From contig JAUJPP010000012.1 in the NCBI GenBank assembly GCA_030562195.1, positions 21,576,001 through 21,640,000 on the forward strand: a stretch of 64,000 nucleotides of DNA, in the 5' to 3' direction. The notes under the pieces were generated by a model. The model worked only from the letters and a program-made list of their open reading frames with translations. It was not told the origin of the DNA and searched no databases. Origin of the DNA: Nipponacmea schrenckii (taxonomy: Eukaryota > Mollusca > Gastropoda > Lottiidae). Both the position numbers and the translations under genes were made by a program. Positions 13,020 to 24,549 of the stretch are shown in pieces. Positions within the stretch are counted from its first letter, which is position 1, and every line of letters starts with the position of its first letter.

Positions 13020-13202
13020 CATTCCATGAGAGGCTTGTATCTCTGGCACTTCTTCAGCATTTTGAATTCCAAATCAATGTATTTCCAATGTATTGCCCCA
13101 TGGGCTGAATGTGAGACAGGACCATGTCCTTGTCTTGTGTATTGGGCCTAATTCTGACCCATGTAAAATAAAGAGTTTATTAATATTATTATTATTATTA
13201 TA
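13020..13202 (+). mobile_element. Probable 3' end of a non-LTR retrotransposon with (ATT)n tail
   Basis: A GC-richer segment containing TATTGGGCCTAATTCTGACC leads into AAATAAAGAGTTTATTAATA and then a clean (ATT)n run. A polyadenylation-like signal followed by a short simple repeat is the layout of the 3' ends of several LINE clades. Coding sequence is not preserved beyond a short open frame ending at 13151. The clade cannot be assigned from this fragment. Confidence 0.45.
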
Positions 13203-13732
13203 GTTATCTCCCATTAAATCAATCTGACCTCACATTTGACCCCTATTTTCGGGAGCTTGCGCTACCACTTGTATAGCACCTTTTGAATGCGGTTCTTCTA
13301 AACTGTATCGACAACCAAGAATACGAAAATAAACCGCATGTTATATTTATCACCTTAATTCTCCAAATAATTGCAGCCTGACTTCACGATTTTGAATTCA
13401 GGTGAACAGAAGACCACCTAACACGTGTTGTGACATGTAATGGATGGTTTCACCTTTTGATTTAGGAGACTAAAATCAATTTCAAATCAATTCTGGTTGA
13501 TAGATTTGATTGATAAGTGTATCGGAGTGACGGAAGTCTGCCTCTCTGAACAGTGATTAAGGATATAAAGGTAAAAATATTGCCGGATTTTGAAATGAAA
13601 TGAAACGAAGCTTTACGTCGTACAATTCTGTACCTGATTGACTTTACGACGAGCAATGCCACAGATTGTACAATATGGGAAACTTCTCTGCAAAATGGCA
13701 TTAGTCCATGTTTTTTCGATTTCAAGGGATCA

Positions 13733-14071
13733 TAAAAGGGATAATAGGTCTTAGAATGAACATAAAATTTGAAAATTTTAAACTTGGTCAATAAGAGCTC
13801 TATTCATCTGTAAATATACCTGCTACAATAAATAACATAAAAAAAATAAATAACTATCCAAAGTAATTATCAATAAAGATGCATTTGATTATTAAAACTC
13901 GCTTACTAAATTGATTAAGCTATTTTCAAAAATCACTTAGTTTTGTGAGTTTTCCAGATTTAAAGGGATTCTGTTATGACACCAGGTAAGTTCATTGATG
14001 AATATATACTCATATTAACCATTTTGAGAATTTAAATTCTATGTTAATGCAAAGACGGAGCATCCCCTTAA
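13733..14071 (-). mobile_element. MITE-like element, intact relative of the 6.3-kb copy
   Basis: The left end contains AAAGGGATAATAGGTCTTAG and the right end, reverse-complemented, begins TTAAGGGGATGCTCCGTCTT; both run on into a NNATNAACATA motif. At about 339 bp this appears to be the uninterrupted form. It aligns in reverse complement with 6309-6609 plus 6867-6918. The outer left TTAA has decayed to TAAA. No coding capacity. Confidence 0.7.
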
Positions 14072-14091
14072 CCCACACAACCTGTAGAACA

Positions 14092-14325
14092 TGGGTCCGT
14101 TAATTGTCCCATCCAAACGACTTGAAGCTTTTTCCAACAACGCCATGTATTGTGCAATGAGAAAAGTTTTGCCAGGACAGCCGCATTATTTTTTTTTTCT
14201 ATTTGCAAAGTATCGAAGGATCTTTAAATTGTATAGCCTGTGGCGAACGAGGCCTTGGATTATGACCTTATCCAACCGACTAGACACTTTCTTTTGTCAT
14301 GTCAGCCTCTCCGAAAAATTAAAGC
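14092..14325 (-). mobile_element. V-type SINE, diverged and rearranged copy
   Basis: Contains the diagnostic blocks of the family in the order seen in the other copies: AACGCCATG, TGCAATGAG, CCAGGACAGCNGCATTA, GGATCTTTAA, CGACTAGACNCTTT and CATGTCAGCC. A second copy of the TTAATTGTCCCATCCAAACG block precedes AACGCCATG, so the copy is rearranged. The SINE is read on the minus strand; its tRNA-like head is missing. Confidence 0.75.
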
Positions 14326-14819
14326 CACGATTTTAAATCGTTGAAGAAATGCACTGTCATTGAATATAATACGGAACAATAAAATAACATCAAAATCGTA
14401 ATCGGGTTACCAATACGTTTTCAGAGGTTAATCGAGTTCTATCCTCGAAATCTCAAAATTCCAAGGTCGAGGTCAAAGCCGACTATGGAATTTAACTGTC
14501 ACATTTTAAGTGATTATCGGATAATTAACAAGCGTGAGGACGCTCTTAATTTTTTTTTGGTCAAAATTGGATTCTATATGATAATAAGAAACACACGAAA
14601 AAGGATGAATGACGCAGAAGCGCTAATCTGCTTATTATGACAATGGAATAATAAGCCAAGACTGGATTATTTTCCAATGTTTTCTAAACATCTGTGTTTC
14701 TGTGGATTAGTCTAGATATGGGATTTGGATCAGATGAATAGGACTAATGGATCTACTGACCGCTCTATGGAATCTAGAGCACTGGAAATGAAATGGGATG
14801 ATTGGGTAATGGAGTAAAA
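14326..14819. other. Intergenic stretch, nothing recognised
   Basis: Mixed unique-looking sequence between the SINE and the satellite block; no gene or element end seen. Confidence 0.4.
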
Positions 14820-15236
14820 TTTGAGGTTGTGTTTTGCTGTTCTGTATCTCATTGGGTTAATGAAATGAAATAGAGTTTTATGTCCTACTGTTCTGTATCT
14901 TATTGGGCTAATGAAATGAAATAGAGTTTTATGTCCTACTGTTCTGTATCTTATTGGGCTAATGAAATGAAATAGAGTTTTATGTCCTACTGTTCTGTAT
15001 CTTATTGGACTAATGAAATGTGGTTTTAAATTCTACTGTTCTGTATCTTATTGGACTAATGAAATGAAATGTATTTTTATATCCTACTGTTCTGAACCTT
15101 ATTGGTCATATGAAATGAAATGTATTTTTATATCCTACTGTTCTGAACCTTATTGGTCATATGAAATGAAATGGATTTTTATATCTTACTGTTTCGAACC
15201 TTGATGGCTAACGAAATGAAATGGAGTTTTACATCT
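14820..15236 (+). repeat. 51-bp satellite, block A (~8 copies)
   Basis: Monomers of the type TAATGAAATGAAATAGAGTT + TTATGTCCTACTGTTCTGTA + TCTTATTGGGC are spaced exactly 51 bp (TTCTGTATCT at 14891, 14942, 14993). The monomer matches the reverse complement of the SINE tail. Because 51 is divisible by three, one frame stays open and yields a spurious periodic protein. Confidence 0.95.
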
Positions 15237-15699
15237 GATACTGGCTGGTCTTTAATACGCATATTTTATAGATATCGTCAAACATGAAGTGAAATAAATT
15301 TGAGAGGATCGTGGCAGACTACAAATAAGGCTCACGAAGACACCAGAGATTCAGAACTCAAGTTCTTCTCAAAAAATCAATTTAATCAGCTTTATAAAAT
15401 AATTCCTTTTTTAAAATTTAAAAAAGCACGATAGAAAAAGGCATTATTTAGATTAATAAATTGTGTAAGAAATCCTTTGTGTTAAGATTTTGACCTGATC
15501 AGCGAATGAGAGCCAAATGCAGAGATTAATTGATAAATATTTGCTCACATTAAAGGGAAACTTTGCTAAACAATTTCTAAAAGGTCTGGAAGCCCTGGTC
15601 TCATTAATGCTGCTAGTCATGAACAATTAATAATGTATTACTAAATTCCTTTAGGTTTTAACAATCCATATACTTCTGATAGCATTCAGAATAGTTTCC
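15237..15699. other. AT-rich spacer, nothing recognised
   Basis: Sequence between two unrelated tandem arrays with no open frame or repeat of note. Confidence 0.4.
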
Positions 15700-16290
15700 A
15701 TTAAAGCAAGTTAGTTATTAGATGATAAGTTAACGTTCTCTTCCAGCGGATCCTGATATCGCAAACTAGGTAGTTGATGGTAGATGACAGGTTAATGTTC
15801 GCTTCCAGCGGATACCTGATATCGCAAACTAGGTAGTTGTTGGTAGATGACAGGTTAATGTTCTCTTCCAGCGGATACTGATATCGCAAACTAGGTAGTT
15901 GTTGGTAGATGACAGGTTAATGTTCTCTTCCAGCGGATCCTGATATCGCAAACTAGGTAGTTGTTGGTAGATGACAGGTTAATGTTCTCTTCCAGCGGAT
16001 ACTGATATCGCAAACTAGGTAGTTGTTGGTAGATGACAAAGGGTTTAAAGTTCTCTTCCAGCGGATACTGATATCGCAAACTAGGTAGTTGTTGGTAGAT
16101 GACAAGGGTTTAAAGTTCGCTTCCAGCGGATGCTGATATCACAAACTAGTAGTTGTTGGTAAACGTAGTGTTGGTATTAGATTGGTTCAAGTTCACGTTC
16201 GCTTCCAGCAGATGCTGATAAAACAAACTAGCTAGTTGTTGGTATACACAGTACATGTACTTGGTAGTTAGATTGGTTCAAGTTGGATGT
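15700..16290. repeat. 62-66 bp tandem array (~8-9 copies)
   Basis: CTTCCAGCGGATNCTGATAT + CGCAAACTAGGTAGTTGTTG + GTAGATGACAGGTTAATGTT forms the unit. The GCGGA core lies at 15746, 15808, 15871, 15933, 15995, 16061 and 16126, and a diverged GCAGA copy at 16208. Later units lengthen and diverge. A related sequence lies at 47373-47660. Confidence 0.95.
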
Positions 16291-17450
16291 TTCCAAGCTG
16301 TTGAATTGGTTGTTGATAATTCTTGAGATTGGTCGAGTCGAATGACATGGCGTCGAAACTCGACCCTGGATGGTGAAGCGTGAGTTACTCGATCTTCTTC
16401 ATTCTTCCAGACTCGTTTTGATCATGGTTGTTCTTGTTGATTGGTATTCGAATAATAGTTGTTGGTTAGGTTTGGTTTGGTTTGGTTTGGTTAGATTATC
16501 TGATAAATGTTGGAAAACGCCGCTTAAAGCTTCGAGCTCCGTTAGATATATTCACAGTTGAATGTCATGTGGCATTTTGTCTTGGAAAGCATGCAAGTCC
16601 AGAATAAAAGTAGTCTTCTGAAGTTATCTATCGCTATACAAACAAATATGGTGAAATTTTTAAAAAAAAAATTTGACATGGAAGGTTCTAGAGTTATCTG
16701 CCTCATGGAAATCAAAGATAAGGTCGATCCATTATTTTAAACTAAATGTCCGAGATGAGCCAATGAATAATCTGGAGTTATCTTCCGCTGAGCAATCAAA
16801 GATGGCGTGGATTCAAGATGCACAATACAACCAATTAATACGTCGTTAATGTATAATTACGCGAGTGACAACAAGCCTAACGAGGTAAACGATGAAAATT
16901 CTTTGTTTGTCCCCAAAAAGAAATTGTAATTAATACAAAATTATCACTTCAATCGTCGATTAACAACACAAATTTAATAAGACCACTTAACATCTAAATC
17001 GTTCACATTCGTTTATTGAAATACATCCCGCAGTTACCGAAACTACACAAAAGAAAAGTTTGTAACTTTGTTTGAAGCGATAACGAGGAAATACAACTGA
17101 TATACTATTGGCGAATTATGTAACGAGTTATCAAACTCCACTTTAAAAATGATAATTATATTGGAAATGTTTATTCTTATAAATTTGTGTATGAGGTTAT
17201 TTCGTTTTAAGTTTGGAAATAAAAGCGGTCAGGTTGAGACAAGGTACGGTCCCTCGTATTATTGACACAATAACAAATGGAGTTTTACGTCTAGTAACAA
17301 ATGGAAAGTGTGGGTCCCGACACGATGTAGACGCGATTGGTTTCCACTTCCTGCTGTATCGATATCCCCACATCTTACACCGTACTGGACGTCTTTGCCT
17401 GATTTATCCGTGCTTTCCTTCAAAGCACGTCAACCCAGAATCAATTTAAG
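16291..17450. other. Intergenic stretch, no gene supported
   Basis: Includes GTTTGGTTTGG simple sequence near 16470 and a solitary SINE-tail-like ATGGAGTTTTACGTCTAGTA at 17278. Overlapping short open frames at 17213-17499 occur in two phases and show no recognisable domain. Confidence 0.4.
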
Positions 17451-17880
17451 TAGCGGTGATGAAATGCAACTTTGCGTGTTTTCTAAAAAAAAAGTATAAA
17501 ATTTTCCCCGGTCCCAGCTTGCAAGCGCAATGGAAAGGTGCTTATCCGAAATTGTGATAAAAGGCATAGCGGATGTCTAAACTCAACTTAAAGGTTTCTT
17601 TAAAATGATAATTTTCCTAGTGGCGAGGCACAGCCCAAACAAGCATAGAGGGATTAATTTTACGTGTTTTCTCAAATCAAGTCTGCAATTTGCCCTTGTC
17701 CACAGTGGAAAGGTGTTAAAAGCTTCAATTTCGAAAGTAACTCAATTTCAGATTTGAAATTTTTCAGCGGCCTCGCCAAAAATTGCGTTAGAGGGATTAA
17801 TTTTTCGTTTATTCTCAAACAAGGTCTACAATTTTCCTCTGCCCTAGTCTGAAATTGCCGTGGAAAGGTGAGCTGATCAT
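17451..17880. repeat. Three-copy degenerate repeat, ~180 bp
   Basis: A TTTTCTNAAA...AAATTTNCCC...CCAGNNTG...GGAAAGGTG pattern ends near 17543, 17712 and 17868. The second and third copies also share GAGGGATTAATTTT. Confidence 0.6.
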
Positions 17881-18384
17881 TGTAATTAAGTTAATGTGAT
17901 AGAGCGAGAGTGTCAGGGTTTACAAGAGAACTAAATGGCTACCTGTCAACCGAGTTGTTAAAAACATTAGCACATAACGAGGAATAGATGGGGGGAAAAA
18001 GTGAACCTTGCCTTAAGCCATGTTATACAATATTAGAACGAGAAACTTGACACCTGGGTTTTAGCAGGTGCGCTTTCTTATAACCACCTTGATGGAAAAT
18101 ATATCTGCCTTTTAAAATCTCGTGGGTAGGTGATAGAATTATTTTTTGTGAAGCTATTTATTATTTGCATCGCTATCGACGTAGCCATGTTTTAGCTTTG
18201 TCTAATGATCAATCCCAAATTTCGTTATTGATGTAATAAAATTAATAATTGAGATCCCTATCTGAAAGGTTTCAACACTTATAATTTAAATCAGATGGGC
18301 TTTTATTGGAAATGTCAAAAGAATAAATTGAAGGTTTGCTTGTCTTTTTAAGCTTCTGAATTTTACTTGTAAGAATATTGAAAG
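17881..18384. other. Intergenic stretch, nothing recognised
   Basis: No feature seen between the preceding repeat and satellite block B. Confidence 0.4.
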
Positions 18385-18990
18385 AATTAAATTAAATAGA
18401 ATTTTATCCTACTGTTCTGTATCTTACCGGAAAAATGAAATGAAAGTTTTATATCCTTTTTTGTATCCTATTGGACTATTGAAATGAAATATAGTTTTAT
18501 ATCCTACTGTTCTGTATCTTATTGAACTAATGAAATGGAATTAAGTTTTATATCCTACTGTTCTGTATCTTATTGGACTAATGAAATGAAATAGAGTTTT
18601 ATATCCTACTGTTCTGTATCTTATTGGACTAATGGAATGAAATAGAGTTTAATATCCTACTGTTCTGTATCTTATTGGACTAATGGAATGAAATAGAGTT
18701 TAATATCCTACTGTTCTGTATCTTATTGGACTAATGGAATGAAATAGAGTTTAATATCCTACTGTTCTGTATTTTAAAATTTTAAAAAAAAACCAAATTT
18801 TTTTGAAATAGAGTTTTAAATCCTACTGTTCTGTATCTTACTGGACTAATGAAATGGAGTTTTATATCCTACTGTTCTGTACCTTATTGAACTAATGGAT
18901 AAAATGGAGTTTTACACAGTCTATACTATATCTTATTGGAATAATGGGACGAAATGGAGTTTTATATCCCACAGTTCTATACCTTATTAA
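18385..18990 (+). repeat. 51-bp satellite, block B (~12 copies)
   Basis: Same monomer as block A with ATATCCTACTGTTCTGTATC in place of ATGTCC. Three consecutive monomers at about 18615-18770 share the same substitutions (GGAATG, TTTAATATCC), showing recent local amplification. The array is interrupted near 18775 by an A-rich insertion. Confidence 0.95.
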
Positions 18991-19567
18991 ACACATTTCT
19001 TTTCCTACGAATTAGAAAGAAAATCATAAACAAAAAGTCCACTTTGGGCTAAACAAAATGAACAAAGCTTCATTTGGTGTTGACATTCCAATCATTCTGA
19101 GTTTTTAATCAAAAAAATATCGAAAATAATAAGAAAAACATCAGGGGGTACTTTGGTGGAAAAGCCACGAATTCGTTAGTCAACATCTACCATAATCGTT
19201 TTTATAATTATCAAAATGCTTCAAGGCGTTGTAGGTCCTCAAAATGTATGAACCGCGCCTTAAACCAATACGTTATACTTAGTTTAAATCCATAGGGTTT
19301 TTCATCATTCAAAAGATTTAGCCCGTAGAAAAATATGAAATTAACGTGTTAAAATTTGTAATTTGTTGTCAATGGTGTACACAATTTCTTTATTTTGTTC
19401 AGTTTAACCCCTTGTCTGTCAGTGTCTATTTATCATGTTTAATAGTGTGAGCAATGGATAAAGATGTATAGGGTTAATGGGATGAAGATACAAAGTACTG
19501 GAATACAATTTGTACAACTACACTTGTAAAATGTCCTTTTTTTACACTTTCCATGATTTGCCATTAA
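18991..19567. other. ~577-bp spacer between oppositely oriented satellite blocks
   Basis: Unique-looking AT-rich sequence separating block B (plus) from block C (minus). No gene seen. Confidence 0.5.
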
Positions 19568-20399
19568 TTGGACAAATAAGATATAGAACTACGTTTCATT
19601 TCATTAGTCCAGTAATATACAGACCAGTAGGATATAAAACTCCATTTCATTTCATTAGTTCAATAAGATACAGAACAGTAAGATAAAAAAAACTCTGTTT
19701 CATTTCATTAGTTCAATAAGGTACAGAACAGTAGGATATAAAACTCCATTTCATTTCATTAGTCTAGTAAGATATAGAACATTAGGATATAAAACACTAT
19801 TTCATTTCATTAGTTCAATAAGGTACAGAACAGTAGGATATAAAACTCTATTTCATTCCATTAGTCCAATAAGATACAAAACAGTAGAATATAAAACCAA
19901 TTTCATTAACTCAATAAGATCAGAACAGTAGGATATAAAACTCTATTTCATTTCATTATTCCAATAAGGTATCGAAGAGTAGAATATAAAACCCCATTTC
20001 ATTTCATTAGTCCAATAAGATACAGAACAGTAGGATATAAAACTCTATTTCATTTCATTATTCCATTAAGATACAGAACAGTAGAATATAAAACTCTATT
20101 TCATTTCATTAGTCCATTAAGATACAGAACAGTAGAATATAAAACTCCATTTCATTTCATTAGTCCAATAAGATACAGAACAGTAGGATTTAAAACTCTA
20201 TTTCATTTCATTAGTCCAATAAGATACAGAACAGTAGAATATAAAACTCTATTTCATTTCATTAATCCAATAAGATACAGAACAGTAGAATATAAAACTC
20301 CATTTCATTTCATTAGTCCAATAAGATACAGAACAGTAGAATATAAAACTCCATTTCATTTCATTTGTCCAATAGGGTATCGAACCGTAGGACATAAAA
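19568..20399 (-). repeat. 51-bp satellite, block C, inverted (~16 copies)
   Basis: The monomers run in reverse complement: ATTAGTCCAATAAGATACAG + AACAGTAGAATATAAAACTC + CATTTCATTTC. Together with block B this makes an inverted repeat of satellite arrays around a ~577-bp spacer. Variants such as ACTCCATT versus ACTCTATT alternate along the array. Confidence 0.95.
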
Positions 20400-20512
20400 A
20401 GGGGTGGATTCACCATTTGTTTGAACAGTCTAACCTTAGTCTCAAAAACAGGGGAACGGGAAAAGGTTGGCGAATCTGACACTTTAACGTAACTTCATTA
20501 TAGCAGTAACAG

Positions 20513-20607
20513 AACATTCAAGACCAGGGAACAGAAGAAAACCATCCAACAGATCCAGATCCCCATTTCTCAATAAAATATTTGTTCGACCCTAGGCCTG
20601 TACATGA
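20513..20607 (+). repeat. Dispersed repeat R1, truncated copy
   Basis: Contains CCATCCAACAGATCCAGATC, then CCCATTTCTCAATAAAATAT and CCTAGGCCTGTACAT, shared with 22744-22913 and 30861-31012. The 5' part (ACAGGTACTATACTTCTCG) is absent here. Confidence 0.85.
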
Positions 20608-22743
20608 AATCATTAACCTTTTTAAAAGGAGGTTAAAGTAGAGCGTAAATTCTAATTCATTTCATGTTACAGAACAGTCGAAGTCTATTTCATTTCATTT
20701 CCATCGCTCTCACCGACAAGCTAAATAAATTCCCCAGAAAACAATTAAGGTGTAAAAATGTCAATAAAATAAATAAATATTAATATAAACGATTTAATTG
20801 ATGTGTTTTTCCTTCTAGAATTCAATTAAAGCCCATTAACTAGCGAAAGATATCGACTCGGGCGAGTTGTCCGACAACTTCTATACGATAAATAGTGGCA
20901 TATGGTGCTAGGAGTTCGAATCAAACACAAACCCAACCAATGCATCGAAATTGTTCCAAACTCTTATACCAAATGTATTAGCAATACTCAGCGAACAGGA
21001 GACTAAGGTCGATAACAAGAATATTCTACAACCCAAATCTAATCTGTAATGTATATTGTGCAAAACTCACACTACAAACAGTTCCAGTTAGAATTAGAAC
21101 TCTTCGGACTATTAACGTTCCCAAGTTGTCAAATAGCTGAACACTACGGACTAAATTGATCCTTATTTGGTTAAACTTGAGACAGAGGGAAAAATTCTAT
21201 GAACTTTATAAATCTAAACTATAGTAAACTGTGGGATAATTACAAAAAAACAAAAACTAGGTATTTGTTGATAATTACTAAAGTTGATATACTTATTGTA
21301 TATGTAAGTGGACATTATTGAATAGATAGAGTGCTCGTAATTAAATAGTAATGAAGTTGCTGTTAATTCCCAAATGCGCTAACAGATAATACGTAATAAA
21401 TTCAAAATTTTAGAAAAATCTATTCAATAAGTCTGGTGACTTTGAATAAGTCTGATGACCTTGAATAAGTCCGGTGACCTCGTTCTTCATTATCTAAGTC
21501 CACTTAATTGTGCATTGGTACTTAATAAGACACATAGTCGTGTGGCCATTGTAGAGGTGTATCTTTTAGTATAATAGTTATTAGTATTGATGATGCAAGG
21601 GAAACAACTCCAATTAACAGTTTAATTCCATCATAGTATTATATAGTATTTAAAAAAAAAATTAAAAATTTCATCAAATATAATCATGTTTTAGGCCCCT
21701 TTAGTCATTTCCGGTAATGCCTTTAAAGCTATAAAGAGCACTTTGTCAGATTAGCGGCAAAAGCCTACTCCTTTTCAATTCCCAACTGTCGAGGTATCTC
21801 TTAACATGGATAGTCTAAGTTCACGGGAACTTATCTTTAAGAAGCAGTGCATAAAGTAGACCTACATGGGAACTCGGTTTATCGATACGTATGACTAAAA
21901 GCATGTTTTTGCCTAACACTAAACTCATTTCCATAATCCTAAATTCCAAAGCATTGAACTTAAGGAACAGTTTTCACCATTCGGGAATACTTCGCCAATC
22001 CTAGACGAAGTAGCAAAATCTGTAAAATACAGGATAATTAAAGCGATCAGGTCGGATGAGTTTAGATCGTAGCGAGTTGATAAACTGGCAAGAAGGATAT
22101 GTAGTCCCCGTTGAACAATGGGCCCGGTTTGTTCAGATCGTTACGATAATCAAATACGACCATATCCCTACCAAGTTAATATTCCATGCATTGCTGATCA
22201 AAACCCACATTTCTAAACGATATTTCATATTTCTAAAGACGATAACTTGCCTAGCTTAGTTTTTTTTAATTCTTGACTCTTTCAAGGTAGAAGATTCGAA
22301 CCAAGATAAAGGTCGTTATGGCTACACGTGTCGGGTTTCGAAAAGTCGTTCAATTTTTCATGTGATTGCATTCTTCAACTGTCTTTATGTCGCTTAGGAC
22401 TCTTCTGACGTGCAATGTTTTTTTCAATTCAAACTTTCGCCGTAAGAAATTTTGGTTTAATTAAGATTTGAAAGGACTAACTTTCATTGACCTCAATGTC
22501 CGTCGAGGGCGTATTTAGGATAGGAGTGATTATGTGTGGAGTGGGGGTGGAGGGGGGGGGGGGTCGTCGGTAATACAAATTCAACATATACCGGTACACG
22601 TTTAACGTTCAACTTTCCACTGCCTTATTGTGCTAAATAACACCATGCCGTGTTCAATGGGGGATATTTAGACAATACAGTATCATATTCACCCTACACA
22701 TTATGCTCGTATTTCAGTAAATTTTATGGTGAAAGTGGGTTGT
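20608..22743. other. ~2.1 kb stretch with a SINE remnant, no gene supported
   Basis: A diverged minus-strand V-SINE core lies at about 21711-21840 (AAAGCCTACTCCTTTTCAAT, CAACTGTCGAGGTATCTC). A G-rich run GGAGGGGGGGGGGGG sits at about 22550-22563. A short open frame at 22056-22259 is unsupported. Confidence 0.45.
21711..21840 (-). mobile_element. V-type SINE fragment, strongly diverged
   Basis: Retains GCNNTTTGNCAG, AGCCTACTCNTTTTC and CCAACTGTCGAGG in the same order as in the intact copy at 34 kb. Head and tail are lost. Confidence 0.55.
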
Positions 22744-22913
22744 AACAGGTACTATACTTCTCGCCTATTGGGCGTGTTATTTTTTTTTCTAATTTCAGAT
22801 AAGAAGAGAAGAAAATCATCCAACAGATCCAGATCCCCATTTCTCAATAAAATATTTGTTCCACCCTAGGCCTGTACATCTGGGAGATTCAATCCCTCCC
22901 TTCCCCGAAATCA
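22744..22913 (+). repeat. Dispersed repeat R1, long copy
   Basis: Starts AACAGGTACTATACTTCTCG and ends CTCCCTTCCCCGAAATC. It is nearly identical to 30861-31012, apart from an extra ~20 bp (TTTTTTTTCTAATTTCAGAT) that resembles a splice acceptor tract. Confidence 0.85.
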
Positions 22914-23398
22914 AATTGTGGCTTAACATCTTTTACAGAATAGAAACCTTGTATACCGACAAATCAAGATCTTGATGATGTATAAACATGAAAGATTCCA
23001 TGTGACTAGAACAATGCCTCGTTCCCCAACCACGGCTTCCGAGAGTAAGTCAAAATCGTGGCTCTCTTTAGCTAACATTTTTTCAGAATGGAATAACTGT
23101 ATACCATCAATTCAAAAACTCTAATAGATAATGTACAAACATGAAGATTCCCTCCGGCTATTATTTACATCGCTTAATGAATAGACAGGAGTTCTTCAAT
23201 AGACGCCATTATCTTCGTCGGCCGCCATCTTGGGCCACTGTTTACAAAACGACGAAGATTTCTAAAAGCCTTATAATGAACATTTTCTCGTGTGTGAATT
23301 CCTCTCTCATTAACGACGGAAATTAAGAGAAACGGAAATTTTTTTGCCGATTTGCCTGAAATCCATTAAAGACAACCGACTTCCGCTCGCCAAAAATC
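22914..23398. other. Promoter-like flank with a YY1 consensus
   Basis: Contains AAGATGGCGGC on the minus strand at 23221-23231, an exact YY1 consensus. A short open frame at 23141-23326 overlaps it and is not supported as a gene. Confidence 0.35.
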
Positions 23399-23635
23399 TT
23401 AACTCAGCGTCACGTGACCTTTCTGTTCCAATTCGCACGGACGACCGGAAATTCCCTGATGGATTTTCAATAGAGGCTCAGAGATGATTTCCGGTTCAGG
23501 ACTAGAGTCTCGTGTAAAATGGTGAGAATTTATAGAAAACGTAGTCGAGACGTTGAAGTCATCATATTTCACTTCCAATCGCGAGGCTGAGATTTCCGGT
23601 CTGGTATCTAAACAGTAATGAAAATAGTCCGCCAT
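23399..23635 (-). CDS. Possible first coding exon or small ORF, hypothetical protein
   Basis: A 78-codon frame begins with a true ATG in the context CAAAATGGCGG, which combines an acceptable initiation context with a YY1-like motif, as at many animal gene 5' ends. The product starts MADYFHYCLDTRPEISASRL, is mostly polar, contains the acidic/proline patch SSPEPEIISEP and shows no known domain, signal peptide or membrane segment. It ends at a TAA; a weak donor-like AAAG/GTCACG occurs about 15 bases before the stop, so it may splice onward. Base composition is less AT-rich than its surroundings. Without transcript data it remains a candidate. Confidence 0.3.
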   Translation of the reverse strand: MADYFHYCLDTRPEISASRLEVKYDDFNVSTTFSINSHHFTRDSSPEPEIISEPLLKIHQGISGRPCELEQKGHVTLS

Positions 23636-23964
23636 TTTGAATCGGCTTCACCAGAGTAATTAAGTGTACAAGAGGAAGCCATTTGTTTCAATAAAGACGA
23701 CATAATATCCAGACCATCTCGGCGTGCGGCTGGACTTTCGGAGACAGGGGTCCGTTTAACGTCTAGAATTATATATTATTATACATATAGAAGGCTAACA
23801 TCGAAAGACCTAAAATAGAAAGGAAGACAAACATATTATAAACAAAACGACCAAAAAATAAAAGTACCATAATGTAATAGTACAACTCGCGAAAATCTGC
23901 CACGCAGGGACCAATAGGCTTGTAATAAGTCTACAAAATCTTTAGAATTATATTCATTTACAAA

Positions 23965-24370
23965 CTTCTAGAGACAAACAAAAACATATATGATAAATAA
24001 AACAAAAACTAAAATATACAAGGCAGTAATTGGGAACTTATTTACAAAAACAAATGACCAGCAATCCGACGAATGAATGAAAGAATAAATAAGTGAAAGG
24101 GCCGTACACTTAAATAATAAGATACACAATATATATATATATAAAACAAAGCAGTAATTGGGAACTTGTATACAGGAGCGAATTATCAGCAAACCGACGA
24201 ATGAATGAAAGAACGAAAGAATGACCGACTAAAAAAAACATATAATGAATTATCGGCAAGCAAACGAATGAATGAAAGAAGAAACAAATGACTGTAAAAC
24301 AACTGAGATGTATTGGATAAACAAATGAATGAGTGAAAGATAGACAAAGGGATGAATAAATGGAAGATTA
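23965..24370. repeat. Degenerate ~125-bp repeat built on GAATGAATGAAAGAA
   Basis: CAGTAATTGGGAACTT...CCGACGAATGAATGAAAGAA occurs at about 24026-24085 and 24152-24214, and a third partial copy (AATTATCGGCAAGCAAACGA) at 24247. The core is related in motif to the GAAT microsatellites. Confidence 0.75.
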
Positions 24371-24549
24371 ATATGACATTCCGTCAGTCCTAACGACAGG
24401 CAACTAATGAGTTCGGGAGCTACTCACAAAACTGCTGGTTCGTGAAGTCGAGGGGACACTCGCGACGACGACAACCTAGGGTTTGCCTCGGTCCCTACAA
24501 AGGGTTTGTGCTGTTTCCTTCTAAAGTAACTTCACTGAAATTATATTAT

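Noticed and set aside
15701..16079. Two repeated minus-strand frames with RYQYPLEENINLSS units
   Set aside because: By-product of the 62-66 bp tandem array, whose 63-bp units stay in frame.
20249..20482. Periodic protein frame with repeated YCSVSYWTNEMKWSFIF-like units (also at 15013-15204)
   Set aside because: It is the 51-bp satellite read in its open frame; 51 is a multiple of three, so the repeat makes its own open frame.
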